Source: Pseudomonas sp. FP2309 (GTDB taxonomy: Bacteria; Pseudomonadota; Gammaproteobacteria; Pseudomonadales; Pseudomonadaceae). Taken from it: a stretch of DNA of 64,000 nt. The DNA lies in assembly GCF_030687575.1 (NCBI RefSeq), contig NZ_CP117439.1, positions 3,029,501 to 3,093,500 on the forward strand, in the 5' to 3' direction. The position numbers were made by a program, and so were the translations under genes. Positions 18,798 through 27,126 of the stretch are shown here, piece by piece. Within the stretch, counting starts at the first letter, position 1. Each line of letters begins with the position of its first letter. The notes below the pieces were generated by a model. The model saw only the letters and a program-made list of their open reading frames with translations. It searched no databases and was not told where the DNA came from.

Positions 18798-18822
18798 GCC
18801 TGCTCTCCCGCAGGCTTTTTTT
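18798..18822 (+). terminator. Orphan plus-strand terminator
   Basis: gcctgc-tctccc-gcaggc followed by seven T. It points rightward, but the nearest genes on both sides are leftward, so no annotated gene ends here. It could end a small RNA that starts in about 18640-18790. Confidence 0.65.
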
Positions 18823-18832
18823 CGTCTGCGTG

Positions 18833-19144
18833 TCAGAACCACCAGCGAAACAGGTAGAACAACGCCATGCTCAGCAGCACGGTGAGCAGTACATTGCGCG
18901 TCCAGAACATCAACCCCACGGCGCAGACGCCAGCCAGCAAATAGGGGTTGGCGGGGCTCAGGTTGAGCCGGTGGTCAGCCAGGAAAATAATCGGCCCGCA
19001 AATCGCAGTGAGCATGCCCGGCACCGCAAACCCCAGAAACTCCCGCGCGCCACGGTTGAGACGCACCGGCAGACGCGGTTCGATAAACAGGTAACGATTC
19101 AGAAATACCACCAGCCCCATGGTCACAATCATCAGGTAAATCAT
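18833..19144 (-). CDS. azlD: AzlD-family branched-chain amino acid transport protein
   Basis: The 103-aa protein has three to four hydrophobic helices (MIYLMIVTMGLVVFL..., EFLGFAVPGMLTAICGPII, NPYLLAGVCAVGLMF, VLLTVLLSMALFYLF). AzlD is the small partner of AzlC in branched-chain amino acid export. The start at 19144 overlaps the azlC stop (ATGA), showing translational coupling; the longer open frame before it is antisense-like. Confidence 0.88.
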   Translation of the reverse strand: MIYLMIVTMGLVVFLNRYLFIEPRLPVRLNRGAREFLGFAVPGMLTAICGPIIFLADHRLNLSPANPYLLAGVCAVGLMFWTRNVLLTVLLSMALFYLFRWWF

Positions 19145-19836
19145 CGCTGCCCTACTCCCAGTCGCTTGCAGGCAAACCCTGCGCTCATGCCCAAGACCCC
19201 GGACACCACCACCGCCGATTCCCAGTGCAGGAAGCTCAGCCACACGGAACACAGCAGCGCTACCGCGACGCAAACCACCGTCGGCACATCGCGCACCACG
19301 GGAGTGATCAAGGCGATGAAAGTCGCGGCAATGGAAAACTCCAGCCCCAACTGATCGAGGCCCGGAATGCTTTTACCCAGCACGATGCCGGCGAGGGTGA
19401 AGAGGTTCCAGGCGATATAGAACGTCAGGCCCACGCCCAGGGCGTACCAGCGATTGAACGTCTCACGGTCGTAGTGGCTGACCAGTGCGAAAAATTCGTC
19501 GGTGAGCAGAAAACCCAGGCTCATGCGCCAGCGGGTCTTGAGCGGCGAAACAATCGGGCGCAAATGCATGCCGTACAGCAAATGCTGGGAGGTCAGCAGC
19601 AACGTGGTCAGCACGATGGAGATCAGGCTCGCGCCGCTCTTGACCATACCGATGGCAACCAACTGCGCCGCGCCGGCAAACACGATCGCCGATAAACCCT
19701 GGGCTTGCAGCGGAGTAAATTGCGCATCGATGGCCATGGAGCCGGCGAGCAGCCCCCAGGGCGCACAGGCCAGGGACAAGGGAATAACGGCGATGGCGCC
19801 GCGAGCGAAGGCGTAATGCGGTAAGGAAGCAGGCAT
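19141..19836 (-). CDS. azlC: AzlC-family branched-chain amino acid exporter subunit
   Basis: The 231-aa inner-membrane protein has the AzlC signature near residue 20-60 (ACAPWGLLAGSMAIDAQ, FAGAAQLVAIGM) and QHLLYGMHLRP followed by FLLTDEFFALV, all conserved in the family. It likely forms the channel for export of branched-chain amino acids with AzlD, whose ATG overlaps its stop. No regulator is adjacent. Confidence 0.9.
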   Translation of the reverse strand: MPASLPHYAFARGAIAVIPLSLACAPWGLLAGSMAIDAQFTPLQAQGLSAIVFAGAAQLVAIGMVKSGASLISIVLTTLLLTSQHLLYGMHLRPIVSPLKTRWRMSLGFLLTDEFFALVSHYDRETFNRWYALGVGLTFYIAWNLFTLAGIVLGKSIPGLDQLGLEFSIAATFIALITPVVRDVPTVVCVAVALLCSVWLSFLHWESAVVVSGVLGMSAGFACKRLGVGQR

Positions 19837-19907
19837 GGAGACGGCTCATCGACAGACAGTCGACAAGCATGCCAGCCGGATCAGGGGTGTGTCTTGAATG
19901 ATCTTGC

Positions 19908-20222
19908 TCAGGCGAGCCTGACCGACACCTGCTCCACGGAATCGCGCGCTTCGCGCAATTCGTGGGCGTCCTGGTTGAGCCGGTGGATGGTATTGAGCAA
20001 GCGCTGACGCAGCACTTCATCGCCGAGTTTTTCCACGGCGCGCATCAGGTCGAACGCCGCGGTTTCGTTATTTTCCGCGACGGAATCCAGGGTCTTGCGC
20101 AGGTTGCGAGTGGCACGGGTCACGCGGGTTCTTCCTTCGTCAGCAATGGCAGGCACTTTAGGACATTCGTGTTTCATTTTAATTTCAAGCACTTGTGGTT
20201 CATTTGGCGGCGTTTGATCCAT
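19908..20222 (-). CDS. Hypothetical helical protein (104 aa)
   Basis: An acidic, mostly alpha-helical protein (TRATRNLRKTLDSVAENNET, then LMRAVEKLGDEVLRQRLLNTIHRL) with no signal peptide and one Cys. No family was recognised. It diverges from arsR across 78 nt, so its promoter shares the ArsR-operator region. An internal ATG (20177) is an alternative start. Whether arsenic affects it is not known. Confidence 0.6.
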   Translation of the reverse strand: MDQTPPNEPQVLEIKMKHECPKVPAIADEGRTRVTRATRNLRKTLDSVAENNETAAFDLMRAVEKLGDEVLRQRLLNTIHRLNQDAHELREARDSVEQVSVRLA

Positions 20223-20240
20223 GTCAACGCAAAACCGGAT

Positions 20241-20290
20241 TTGACCTACATATATGGTAATACGTATATTCGGCCAACCGCATATACGAA
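20241..20290 (+). promoter_or_regulatory. arsR promoter with palindromic operator candidate
   Basis: A -35-like TTGACC (20241-20246) and -10-like TATATT (20265-20270) are 18 nt apart. Overlapping the -10, positions 20261-20290 form an imperfect palindrome with arms CGTATAT-n-CGG. The position 11 nt before the arsR ATG fits autorepression by ArsR. Confidence 0.6.
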
Positions 20291-20300
20291 ACCGCTCACC

Positions 20301-20657
20301 ATGTCAGCGCCGCTCTCTCCCCCCACCCTGTTCAAATGCCTGGCCGATACCACTCGCGCCCGGTTGACCCTATTAATACTGCGCGAAGGCGAACTTTGCG
20401 TGTGCGAACTGATCCATGCTCTGGACGACAGCCAGCCAAAAATCTCGCGCCACCTGGCGCACCTGCGAAGTTGCGGATTATTGCTGGATCGTCGCCAAGG
20501 CCAATGGGTCTACTACCGCATCAATCCGGCGCTGCCCCACTGGGTGACCCACGTGCTGGACATCACCCTGCAAGCCAACCAGCCATGGTTGCACACCGAC
20601 GCCCAGCGTCTGGATGCAATGGGCGACAGACCACAACGGGCCAGCACCTGCTGCTGA
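20301..20657 (+). CDS. arsR: Arsenite-responsive repressor ArsR
   Basis: The 118-aa winged-helix ArsR/SmtB repressor has the metal-site motif [11 protein letters not shown] in helix 3 and the recognition helix [17 protein letters not shown]. The C-terminus ends in STCC, which might add As(III) ligands. It releases the operator when As(III)/Sb(III) binds. The start at 20301 follows the palindromic promoter; longer in-frame starts would run through it. First gene of arsRBCH. Confidence 0.95.
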   Translation: MSAPLSPPTLFKCLADTTRARLTLLILREGELCVCELIHALDDSQPKISRHLAHLRSCGLLLDRRQGQWVYYRINPALPHWVTHVLDITLQANQPWLHTDAQRLDAMGDRPQRASTCC

Positions 20658-20676
20658 GCCATCGGAGCGTTTATTC

Positions 20677-21960
20677 ATGCTTGTCGCGATTGCTATTTTT
20701 ATCCTCACCATCATCCTGGTCATCTGGCAGCCCAAGGGCCTCGGCGTCGGCTGGAGCGCCACCCTCGGCGCGATCCTGGCCCTGGCCTGCGGCGTCATCA
20801 GCCTGGCGGACATCCCGGTGGTGTGGCACATCATCTGGAACGCCACCGGAACCTTTGTCGCCCTGATCATCATCAGCCTGCTGCTCGATGAAGCCGGTTT
20901 CTTCGCCTGGACCGCGCTGCATGTGGCGCGCTGGGGCCGTGGTCGCGGCCGACGTTTGTTCGCTTATATGGTGCTGCTCGGGGCGCTGGTTTCAGCGCTG
21001 TTTGCCAATGACGGTGCGGCGCTGATCCTCACGCCTATCGTCATGTCGATGTTATTGGCGCTGCGCTTCTCCCCGGCGGCGACCCTGGCGTTCGTGATGG
21101 GCGCAGGTTTTATCGCGGACACGGCGAGCCTGCCGCTGGTGGTGTCGAACCTGGTGAATATCGTCTCGGCGGACTATTTCAAGATCGGCTTCAACGAATA
21201 CGCCGCCGTAATGGTGCCGGTCAACTTCGTCAGCGTCGCGGCCACCCTCGCCGTGCTGTTGTGGTTCTTTCGCCGCGATATCCCGCAGACTTACGACCCG
21301 GCGGACCTGGCCGAGCCGGCCAGTGCCATTCACGACCGCGCCACCTTCCGTGCCGGCTGGTGGGTGCTGGGCATCCTGTTGATCGGTTGCTTTGCCCTGG
21401 AGCCGTTGGGCATCCCCATCAGCGCTATCTCCGCAGTGTGCGCCGTGCTGTTGCTGGTCATCGCCGCCAAGGGTCATAAGATTTCCACGCGCAAAGTGCT
21501 GAAAGAAGCGCCGTGGCAGATCGTGGTGTTTTCGTTGGGGATGTACCTGGTGGTCTATGGCTTGCGCAATGCCGGCCTCACCACTTATCTGGCGACCTGG
21601 CTCGATACCTTTGCGACTTACGGCATTTGGGGCGCGGCCATGGGCACCGGCGTGCTGACGGCTCTGCTGTCCTCGGCAATGAACAACCTGCCGACCGTGT
21701 TGATCGGTGCGCTGTCCATCGAGTCCAGCCATGCCGTTGGCGTGGTCAAGGACGCGATGATCTACGCCAACGTGATCGGCAGCGACCTGGGCCCCAAAAT
21801 CACCCCCATCGGCAGCCTGGCCACGTTGCTGTGGCTGCATATCCTCGCGCGCAAAGGCATCACCATCACCTGGGGTTACTACTTCAAGGTGGGGATCGTG
21901 CTGACCGTGCCTGTATTGCTGATCACCCTTGCCGCCCTCGCCTTACGTCTGAGTGTCTGA
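20677..21960 (+). CDS. arsB: Arsenite efflux pump ArsB
   Basis: The 427-aa inner-membrane antiporter has about 12 hydrophobic segments. Family motifs include [21 protein letters not shown] and [16 protein letters not shown], and the C-terminal MNNLPTVL...[22 protein letters not shown]. It exports As(OH)3/Sb(OH)3 by proton exchange; no arsA is present, so it works alone. It begins 19 nt after arsR and is followed by arsC 12 nt downstream. Confidence 0.96.
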   Translation: MLVAIAIFILTIILVIWQPKGLGVGWSATLGAILALACGVISLADIPVVWHIIWNATGTFVALIIISLLLDEAGFFAWTALHVARWGRGRGRRLFAYMVLLGALVSALFANDGAALILTPIVMSMLLALRFSPAATLAFVMGAGFIADTASLPLVVSNLVNIVSADYFKIGFNEYAAVMVPVNFVSVAATLAVLLWFFRRDIPQTYDPADLAEPASAIHDRATFRAGWWVLGILLIGCFALEPLGIPISAISAVCAVLLLVIAAKGHKISTRKVLKEAPWQIVVFSLGMYLVVYGLRNAGLTTYLATWLDTFATYGIWGAAMGTGVLTALLSSAMNNLPTVLIGALSIESSHAVGVVKDAMIYANVIGSDLGPKITPIGSLATLLWLHILARKGITITWGYYFKVGIVLTVPVLLITLAALALRLSV

Positions 21961-21972
21961 CGGAGAATCCCA

Positions 21973-22443
21973 ATGAAAGTCCTGTTCATGTGCACCGCCA
22001 ACAGTTGCCGCAGTATTTTGTCCGAAGCACTGTTCAACCACTTGGCACCCGAGGGTTTCGAGGCCGTAAGCTCCGGCAGCTTCCCCAAAGGCCAGGTATT
22101 GCCGCGCAGCCTCAGCACGCTGCAGGCAGCGGGTATCAGCACCGAGGGCTTGTACAGCAAGGGCAATGACGCCTTTGAAGGCAGCCCGCCGGATATCGTG
22201 ATCACCGTGTGCGACAAAGCGGCCGGTGAAGCCTGCCCCGTGTATTTCGGGCCCGCGACCAAGGCACATTGGGGGCTGGAAGACCCGTCGGATGTTAACG
22301 GCGATGAAGCCCGCGTGAACGCAGCGTTCAACGCCACACTGGAGACCATCGAAACCCGCTGCCGAGCGTTTTTCGCGCTGCCGTTTGCCAGCCTCTCCCC
22401 GACCGAGTTGAAGGCTGAACTCGAGCGTATCGCCACACGGTAG
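21973..22443 (+). CDS. arsC: Arsenate reductase, low-molecular-weight-phosphatase type
   Basis: Reduces As(V) to As(III) for ArsB. The 156-aa protein has the P-loop cysteine in MCTANSCRS (C7) and a pair in TVCDKAAGEACP that fits the Cys82/Cys89 relay of thioredoxin-coupled enzymes, so thioredoxin rather than glutaredoxin is the expected reductant. cggagaatccca precedes the ATG. The C-terminal tail is a little longer than in the S. aureus enzyme. Confidence 0.93.
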   Translation: MKVLFMCTANSCRSILSEALFNHLAPEGFEAVSSGSFPKGQVLPRSLSTLQAAGISTEGLYSKGNDAFEGSPPDIVITVCDKAAGEACPVYFGPATKAHWGLEDPSDVNGDEARVNAAFNATLETIETRCRAFFALPFASLSPTELKAELERIATR

Positions 22444-22455
22444 CCGGAGAGCACA

Positions 22456-23142
22456 ATGACCACCCTGCCCAACCTCGACACCTCTCTGTGCGCTCCACTG
22501 CACAGCGGGCCCACCCACCCGCCGCGCATCCTGCTGTTGTATGGCTCGACACGAGAGCGTTCGTTCAGCCGCCTGTTGGTGGAAGAGGCCGCACGCCTGC
22601 TGCGCCACTTTGGCGCCGACACGCGGATTTTCAACCCTGGCGGGCTGCCGTTACCCGATGACGCGCCGAGAGATCACCCCAAGGTTCAGGAGTTGATGGA
22701 CCTGATGCAATGGTCCGAAGGCCAGGTGTGGTGCTCGCCGGAACGGCACGGCTCAATGTCGGCAGTGTTCAAGGCGCAACTCGACTGGGTCCCGCTGGCC
22801 CTGGGCGCGGTGCGCCCGACGCAAGGCAAGACCCTGGCGGTGATGCAAGTCTCCGGCGGCTCGCAATCGTTCAATACCGTCAATCAGCTACGTGTGCTGG
22901 GCCGCTGGATGCGCATGTTCACCATCCCCAACCAATCCTCGGTGCCCAAAGCCTTTTTGGAGTTCGATGACCAGGACCGTATGAAACCTTCGGCGCTGTA
23001 CGACCGCCTGGTGGATGTGATGGAGGAGTTGGTGAAATTCACTGTCCTGCTACGCGAACGCCCGGACCTGGTGGACCGTTACTCCGAGCGCAAGGAAAGC
23101 GCCGCTGAGCTGTCACAACGGGTCAATCAACGGTCGATCTGA
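22456..23142 (+). CDS. arsH: ArsH, NADPH-dependent FMN reductase for organoarsenicals
   Basis: The 228-aa flavodoxin-fold protein has the typical [26 protein letters not shown] site (in two overlapping motifs), [16 protein letters not shown] and [14 protein letters not shown]. ArsH oxidises trivalent methyl- and aryl-arsenicals and lowers oxidative stress. It ends the operon, 12 nt after arsC with a cggagagcaca ribosome site. Confidence 0.95.
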   Translation: MTTLPNLDTSLCAPLHSGPTHPPRILLLYGSTRERSFSRLLVEEAARLLRHFGADTRIFNPGGLPLPDDAPRDHPKVQELMDLMQWSEGQVWCSPERHGSMSAVFKAQLDWVPLALGAVRPTQGKTLAVMQVSGGSQSFNTVNQLRVLGRWMRMFTIPNQSSVPKAFLEFDDQDRMKPSALYDRLVDVMEELVKFTVLLRERPDLVDRYSERKESAAELSQRVNQRSI

Positions 23143-23192
23143 CCCCCGCAGCCAGCGTATGCTCATGCGCATTGTCTTAATGAGCTTGCGCA

Positions 23193-23984
23193 ATGAGCAC
23201 CCTGCAACACGCCTGGCTGGGTAACTACGAAATCAGCGACACCACATGCACCGGCCTGACCTTTGCCCGTCACAGCCATGACGAATGCGTGATCGGCGTG
23301 AACCTGATCGGTGAGGAAAAAGTCTGGCTGGACCGCCGCGAGTTCAGCGCCGGGCCGGGCAGCATCACCCTGTACAACCCCGGCCAGATTCAAGGTGGTG
23401 GTGCGGCCGATGGCGCGCCCTGGCACTTCGTCAGCCTCTACGTCACGGCGGATCAATTGGCAGCGGACCTGGGCCTGACGCACTTGGAGTTCGATCGCTC
23501 GCTGTGCGTTGAGCCGCTGCTCGCGCAACGCTTGGCGACTGCGGTGCAAGGCGCACTTTGCGCTGACTCGTTGCTTCGTGCACGGCATGAGGAAGCGCTG
23601 GTGAGCCTGCTCGGTGACGTGGTTGCCCTCAGCGGCGTGCGCCTGCCCGGCACCGGCGCAACGGGCAAAGGCGCGGTCGGCCGCGCCCAGGAGCTGCTTG
23701 CCGCGCATCTGCATCAATCGGTGCCCTTGGACCAGCTCGGCAATGAGTTAGGGCTTTCCAAATTCCATCTGCTACGCGCCTTCCAGAAGGAAACCGGGCT
23801 CAGTCCTCGGCAGTGGGCCATGCAATTGCGTACCCGTCGCGCTAAAAGCTTGCTGCGCAACGGCGCGCCGGCCTCCGAGGTCGCTCACGACCTGGGGTTC
23901 GCCGACCAGAGCCATCTCAACCGGCATTTTCGCGCCGCCTATGGCATCACACCTGGCCGCTACCAAAGCGTGCTGAAAGGCTGA
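23193..23984 (+). CDS. AraC-family transcriptional regulator
   Basis: The 263-aa protein has an N-terminal cupin-like sensor (FARHSHDECVIGVN, GSITLYNPGQ) and a C-terminal double helix-turn-helix (about 165-260; LGLSKFHLLRAFQKETGLSPRQW, DLGFADQSHLNRHFRAAYGITPGRY). The LysE-family exporter begins 73 nt downstream on the same strand, so it likely regulates that gene in response to a small metabolite. Ligand unknown. Confidence 0.88.
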   Translation: MSTLQHAWLGNYEISDTTCTGLTFARHSHDECVIGVNLIGEEKVWLDRREFSAGPGSITLYNPGQIQGGGAADGAPWHFVSLYVTADQLAADLGLTHLEFDRSLCVEPLLAQRLATAVQGALCADSLLRARHEEALVSLLGDVVALSGVRLPGTGATGKGAVGRAQELLAAHLHQSVPLDQLGNELGLSKFHLLRAFQKETGLSPRQWAMQLRTRRAKSLLRNGAPASEVAHDLGFADQSHLNRHFRAAYGITPGRYQSVLKG

Positions 23985-24057
23985 TCTGAGCAATCTGGTT
24001 CAAGACAACCCCGCCCCGCCGCCTCACACTGCCCGCCACCTTTGAAGGAACCTGGGC

Positions 24058-24669
24058 ATGCTGAGCATTTTTCTCTACGCGCTGGTATTCGGTTTTGTGT
24101 TTTGCCTCTCTCCCGGCGCGGTGCTGGCGGAGACCCTGCGGCGCGGCTTGCTCCACGGTTTTACACCGGCCCTGCTGGTGCAAATCGGCTCGCTGGTGGG
24201 CGATGCCGTCTGGGCGGTGATCGGCCTCACCGGCATCGCCCTGCTGATTCAGCATGACACCGTGCGCGTGCCGTTGACGGTGATCTGCGCGCTGTACCTG
24301 GCCTGGCTCGGCGTACGCAGCCTGATCGACGCCTGGCAGTTACCAGTAGCCGACAGCGCCACCGCCCGCTCCGGGCAAAACGCACTGGCGGTGGGCGCAG
24401 CGATTTCCCTGGCCAACCCAAAGAACATTGTTTATTGGGGCGCCTTGGGCAGCGCCTTGTCCGGCATCGTGGGGGCCACGCCCAGCCATGGGCAGACGCT
24501 GATGTTTTTCGCAGGATTTATGCTCGCCTCGGTGTTGTCGTGCTTTCTGATTGCCGCACTGGTGAACCTGTTGCGCAGGACTGCTTCGCCCCTGTGGCAA
24601 CGCATCAGTTATGCCGCTTGCGGCGCGGTATTGATTTATCTCGCTGTTCTCGCGGCGTGCGGCATTTGA
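24058..24669 (+). CDS. LysE-family amino acid/metabolite exporter
   Basis: The 203-aa inner-membrane protein has about six helices and the LysE/RhtB start FCLSPGAVLAETLRRGL, plus SLANPKNIVYWGAL, a conserved family segment. A ggaacctgggc ribosome site precedes the ATG. It lies directly downstream of an AraC regulator that is the likely activator. The exported compound cannot be told from sequence. Confidence 0.85.
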   Translation: MLSIFLYALVFGFVFCLSPGAVLAETLRRGLLHGFTPALLVQIGSLVGDAVWAVIGLTGIALLIQHDTVRVPLTVICALYLAWLGVRSLIDAWQLPVADSATARSGQNALAVGAAISLANPKNIVYWGALGSALSGIVGATPSHGQTLMFFAGFMLASVLSCFLIAALVNLLRRTASPLWQRISYAACGAVLIYLAVLAACGI

Positions 24670-24754
24670 AGTTATATAACCAAGCACTTTCACTACCGGC
24701 TGCGTGTCCGGTCCCGAGGCGTGTTATGCCCCTTCAACCCGCCTGCTTTGCCTG

Positions 24755-24820
24755 ATGTACGCACACTTGCCGCCGCCCTGCGCGCCAAGCTGGTCGGCGC
24801 GGCGCTCGGCTTTTACCTGA
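24755..24820 (+). other. Possible proline-containing leader ORF upstream of the mgtA remnant
   Basis: A 21-codon frame begins MYAHLPPPCAPSW and ends TGA 63 nt before the mgtA remnant. Proline-rich leader peptides (MgtL-type) control mgtA in enterobacteria. No ribosome site is convincing; weak. Confidence 0.2.
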
Positions 24821-24883
24821 GCACTCGCGCCGCCTGACACTGCTGAAAACAACAACTTCCTGATTAATATTCTGGAGTTCTTT

Positions 24884-25181
24884 ATGAACACTTCCCGTTG
24901 TAGCCCGCTGCGCGCCAATTAACTAACGCGCGGTCAGCGGGCCGCCCGTGAAGCCCACAATGGTCTATCGGCCACCCTGGCCAACGTCCGTGCCACCCGT
25001 GAGGGCCTGACCGAGTTGGATGCCGCTGCCCGCCTGCAACGGGAAGGTCAACGAAGCCGCCCATGACAGGCCGCCTCACGCCATCGTGCAGTTCCTGCAA
25101 GCTTTGAATAACCCGTTCATCTACGTGCTGCTGACCCTGGTCGCGATCAGCTTCTTCACCGATTGCTGGCTGCCGATGCGG
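24884..25181 (+). pseudogene. mgtA: 5' remnant of a P-type Mg2+ transport ATPase gene
   Basis: After tctggagttcttt an ATG opens MNTSRCSPLRAN and hits TAA at 24920. The same frame then reads AAREAHNGLSATLANVRATR and LTELDAAARLQREG. From about 25049 a different frame continues with NEAAHDRPPHAIVQFLQAL and NNPFIYVLLTLVAISFFTD, the start of MgtA/MgtB. So there is one nonsense change and one frameshift (about two bases lost), and then the similarity stops. The remaining ~800 codons are absent. Confidence 0.75.
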
Positions 25182-25279
25182 TCGGCGGCGATCAGGCGCG
25201 GCAGGCCGGATCGGGCTTTCATGTCAGGGAATCGGGCGGCGTGGACCTGATCGTTGGCCGCAGCCTGACTCGTATTCAT
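25182..25279 (-). pseudogene. Truncated 5' end of an unidentified gene
   Basis: On the minus strand a good ribosome site (gcgaggtgagc) precedes ATG at 25279, and the frame reads MNTSQAAANDQVHAARFPDM and KARSGLPRLIAADRIG up to where it meets the antisense of the mgtA remnant. It looks like a gene start cut off by the same deletion that removed most of mgtA. Family not recognised. Confidence 0.4.
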
Positions 25280-25382
25280 GCTCACCTCGCCCAAGCGTAA
25301 TATGGGCATTCAACAACCATAGCCCGCCACTGCCACACCACCACGAGCGGCCCGCGGGTACGCCGACAACCAGGGATAAACC

Positions 25383-25910
25383 GTGAACCGAACCGAACAG
25401 ATCGTGCTGATGGCGACCTACAACCAGTGGATGAACCGCAAGGTCTATGACGCCGCCGCCACGTTGCCTGACGCTGATCTGCACTTGGATCGTCGCGCTT
25501 TTTTTGGCTCGATCCTTGGCACACTGAACCACCTGGCGCTGGGTGACACCGTTTGGCTCAAGCGCTTTGCCGAACACCCGGCCGGCTTTGCGGCGCTGGC
25601 ACCGCTGGCGTCCATCGCCGTGCCCGGCGACCTTAAGCAACTGGCCTTCGCCGACCTGGGCGAACTGGCGGCCCGTCGCACCTGGCTGGATCAACTGATC
25701 ATCGATTGGACCAACACCCTGTGCGGCTCGGACCTGGACCAACGCCTGTACTACCACAACATGCGTGGCGCAGCCGCCGACAAGCCGTTTTTCAGCCTGC
25801 TGGTGCATTTCTTCAACCACCAGACCCACCACCGAGGCCAGGTGACCACCCTGCTCTCCCAGGCGGGTGTGGATGTGGGCGTCACGGACCTGCTGGCGCT
25901 GATCGACTGA
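25383..25910 (+). CDS. DinB-family protein
   Basis: The 175-aa four-helix-bundle protein has the DinB metal ligands in order: GTLNHLALGD (His), then HFFNHQTHHRGQV near the C-terminus (two His). The family includes thiol-dependent (bacillithiol, mycothiol) transferases and damage-induced proteins of unknown substrate. It starts with GTG at 25383. It is convergent with the GFA gene, with 2 nt between stops. Confidence 0.85.
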   Translation: MNRTEQIVLMATYNQWMNRKVYDAAATLPDADLHLDRRAFFGSILGTLNHLALGDTVWLKRFAEHPAGFAALAPLASIAVPGDLKQLAFADLGELAARRTWLDQLIIDWTNTLCGSDLDQRLYYHNMRGAAADKPFFSLLVHFFNHQTHHRGQVTTLLSQAGVDVGVTDLLALID

Positions 25911-25912
25911 GT

Positions 25913-26371
25913 TCAGCGCGCGCTGTAGTCGGCGTAGGCCTGCATCAGGCGCGGGAAGTCATGGGGCTCAGGCAACTGCGCAAAATGCTCGACCGCCGGG
26001 GTGTTAGCCCAGGGCAGCTTTTCAGAGGTCCAGGTTTCCATGAACGGTACGTAACCCGAGGCGTTCTCCAACGCAGTCGCGCGTACATTGACGAACGCGT
26101 CGATGCCGTGGGGTCGGGTAAACAGCCAGCTCATGCAGTGGGGGCACATGTAATGACGGTCGACGCCGTGCAACCCGCCGATCACCGGGCATCCCTGCGT
26201 GACCGTAAACGCCTCGGCGGCAAATAACGCACTGAGGGAAAACGCGCTGGCCGTCATCTTCTGGCAGCCGCGACAATGGCAAGCCATGGTAATCACCGGG
26301 GCCGCGCTCACGCTGAAACGCACGCGGTCACAGCGGCAGCTGCCCTCTTGCGGCAAGGTGTCGACGCTCAT
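25913..26371 (-). CDS. GFA-family (Gfa-like, CENP-V/GFA) zinc protein
   Basis: The 152-aa protein has the Gfa zinc pattern: CRCDRVRF, CHCRGCQKMTAS and YMCPHCMSWLF, which supply Cys ligands for two zinc ions. Family members resemble glutathione-dependent formaldehyde-activating enzyme, but most have unknown roles. Start 26371 is chosen for aaggacaacctg; a longer frame adds 43 residues without homology. Confidence 0.85.
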   Translation of the reverse strand: MSVDTLPQEGSCRCDRVRFSVSAAPVITMACHCRGCQKMTASAFSLSALFAAEAFTVTQGCPVIGGLHGVDRHYMCPHCMSWLFTRPHGIDAFVNVRATALENASGYVPFMETWTSEKLPWANTPAVEHFAQLPEPHDFPRLMQAYADYSAR

Positions 26372-26459
26372 CAGGTTGTCCTTTTTGTGATGGGAGCCTG
26401 GCAGCGTAGCGCCGGGGATCTGGATTGAACAGGCCCGCAAACGTACAAGCTCAACGCGC

Positions 26460-26490
26460 AAAAGCCCCGGCTGAACCGGGGCTCTTTTTT
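26460..26490. terminator. Bidirectional terminator
   Basis: aaaagccccgg-ctgaa-ccggggctcttttt: a strong stem with A-run left and T-run right. It lies 7 nt from the stop of the leftward 63-aa gene and upstream of the GFA gene. Confidence 0.85.
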
Positions 26491-26496
26491 GCAGGC

Positions 26497-26688
26497 TCAA
26501 TCGTCGTTGGAAACCGGCCTGCGGCGTGCCCTATAACCCGGCAGCGTCGCGGCGTAGGCCAGCGCCTGTTCACGGGAATTGAACGACGCCAAGCGGTCGC
26601 TGTGGGTACACACCCGCCAAGGGCCGTAATTGACCTGCACAATGTCGTACCCATTCAGATGCAGTTTCTTCAGCATTGGAGCGCTCAT
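26497..26688 (-). CDS. Small hypothetical protein (63 aa)
   Basis: Starts MSAPMLKKLHLNGYDIVQVN and ends with a basic tail (GYRARRRPVSNDD). The pattern of beta strands followed by the helix SREQALAYAATL resembles small domain families that bind or modulate other molecules, but none was identified. ATG 26688 is chosen for gaggtgact upstream. Its transcript ends at the terminator 7 nt after the stop. Confidence 0.7.
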   Translation of the reverse strand: MSAPMLKKLHLNGYDIVQVNYGPWRVCTHSDRLASFNSREQALAYAATLPGYRARRRPVSNDD

Positions 26689-26845
26689 AGTCACCTCGCT
26701 TTTCTGAGATTTCCACGGATTGCACGCCCTACCTTACACCCGCGCCCGCCCACCGGGCCGACCACATGTCGCGGGCTACAGGGCGCTGCGGTTGATCATG
26801 GGAGCGGATGCCAGCGTGAGGGGCCCGCCAACCCGGCGTTTAAAA

Positions 26846-26876
26846 CCCGCGTAGATCACTGATCTAGCGGGCTTTT
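26846..26876 (+). terminator. Orphan plus-strand terminator, possible sRNA end
   Basis: cccgc-gt-agatc-act-gatct-a-gcggg followed by cttttt. The only upstream gene (26497-26688) runs leftward, so a rightward transcript starting between about 26690 and 26840 must end here. Confidence 0.7.
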
Positions 26877-26968
26877 TCATTCACGCCACCGCGCAAGAAA
26901 GCGGCCATGCGACCTTGCGCATACGCGCCCGGATCTATATATTCCCAACCCTGCTTCACCGCGCTACC

Positions 26969-27055
26969 GCCCGAATGGCGAAACTGGTAGACGCATGGGA
27001 CTTAAAATCCCCCGCTCGTAAGGGCGTCCCGGTTCGATTCCGGGTTCGGGCACCA
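26969..27055 (+). tRNA. tRNA-Leu (anticodon TAA)
   Basis: An 87-nt gene with the acceptor stem gcccgaa/ttcgggc, an encoded CCA, the GGTTCGATTCC T-arm, a long variable arm (class II) and anticodon TAA at 27003-27005 in loop cttaaaa. It reads UUA/UUG leucine codons. A terminator follows at 27100. Confidence 0.97.
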
Positions 27056-27099
27056 TCTCTTGTTCCACTGACGGCCAGTACAGTCCGTGGAGCGCTTTA

Positions 27100-27126
27100 A
27101 AACCCGCCGTCCGGCGGGTTTTTTCG
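27100..27126 (+). terminator. Terminator after tRNA-Leu
   Basis: aaaacccgcc-gt-ccggcgggttttttcg: a GC stem with a six-T run, 45 nt after the tRNA. Confidence 0.85.
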
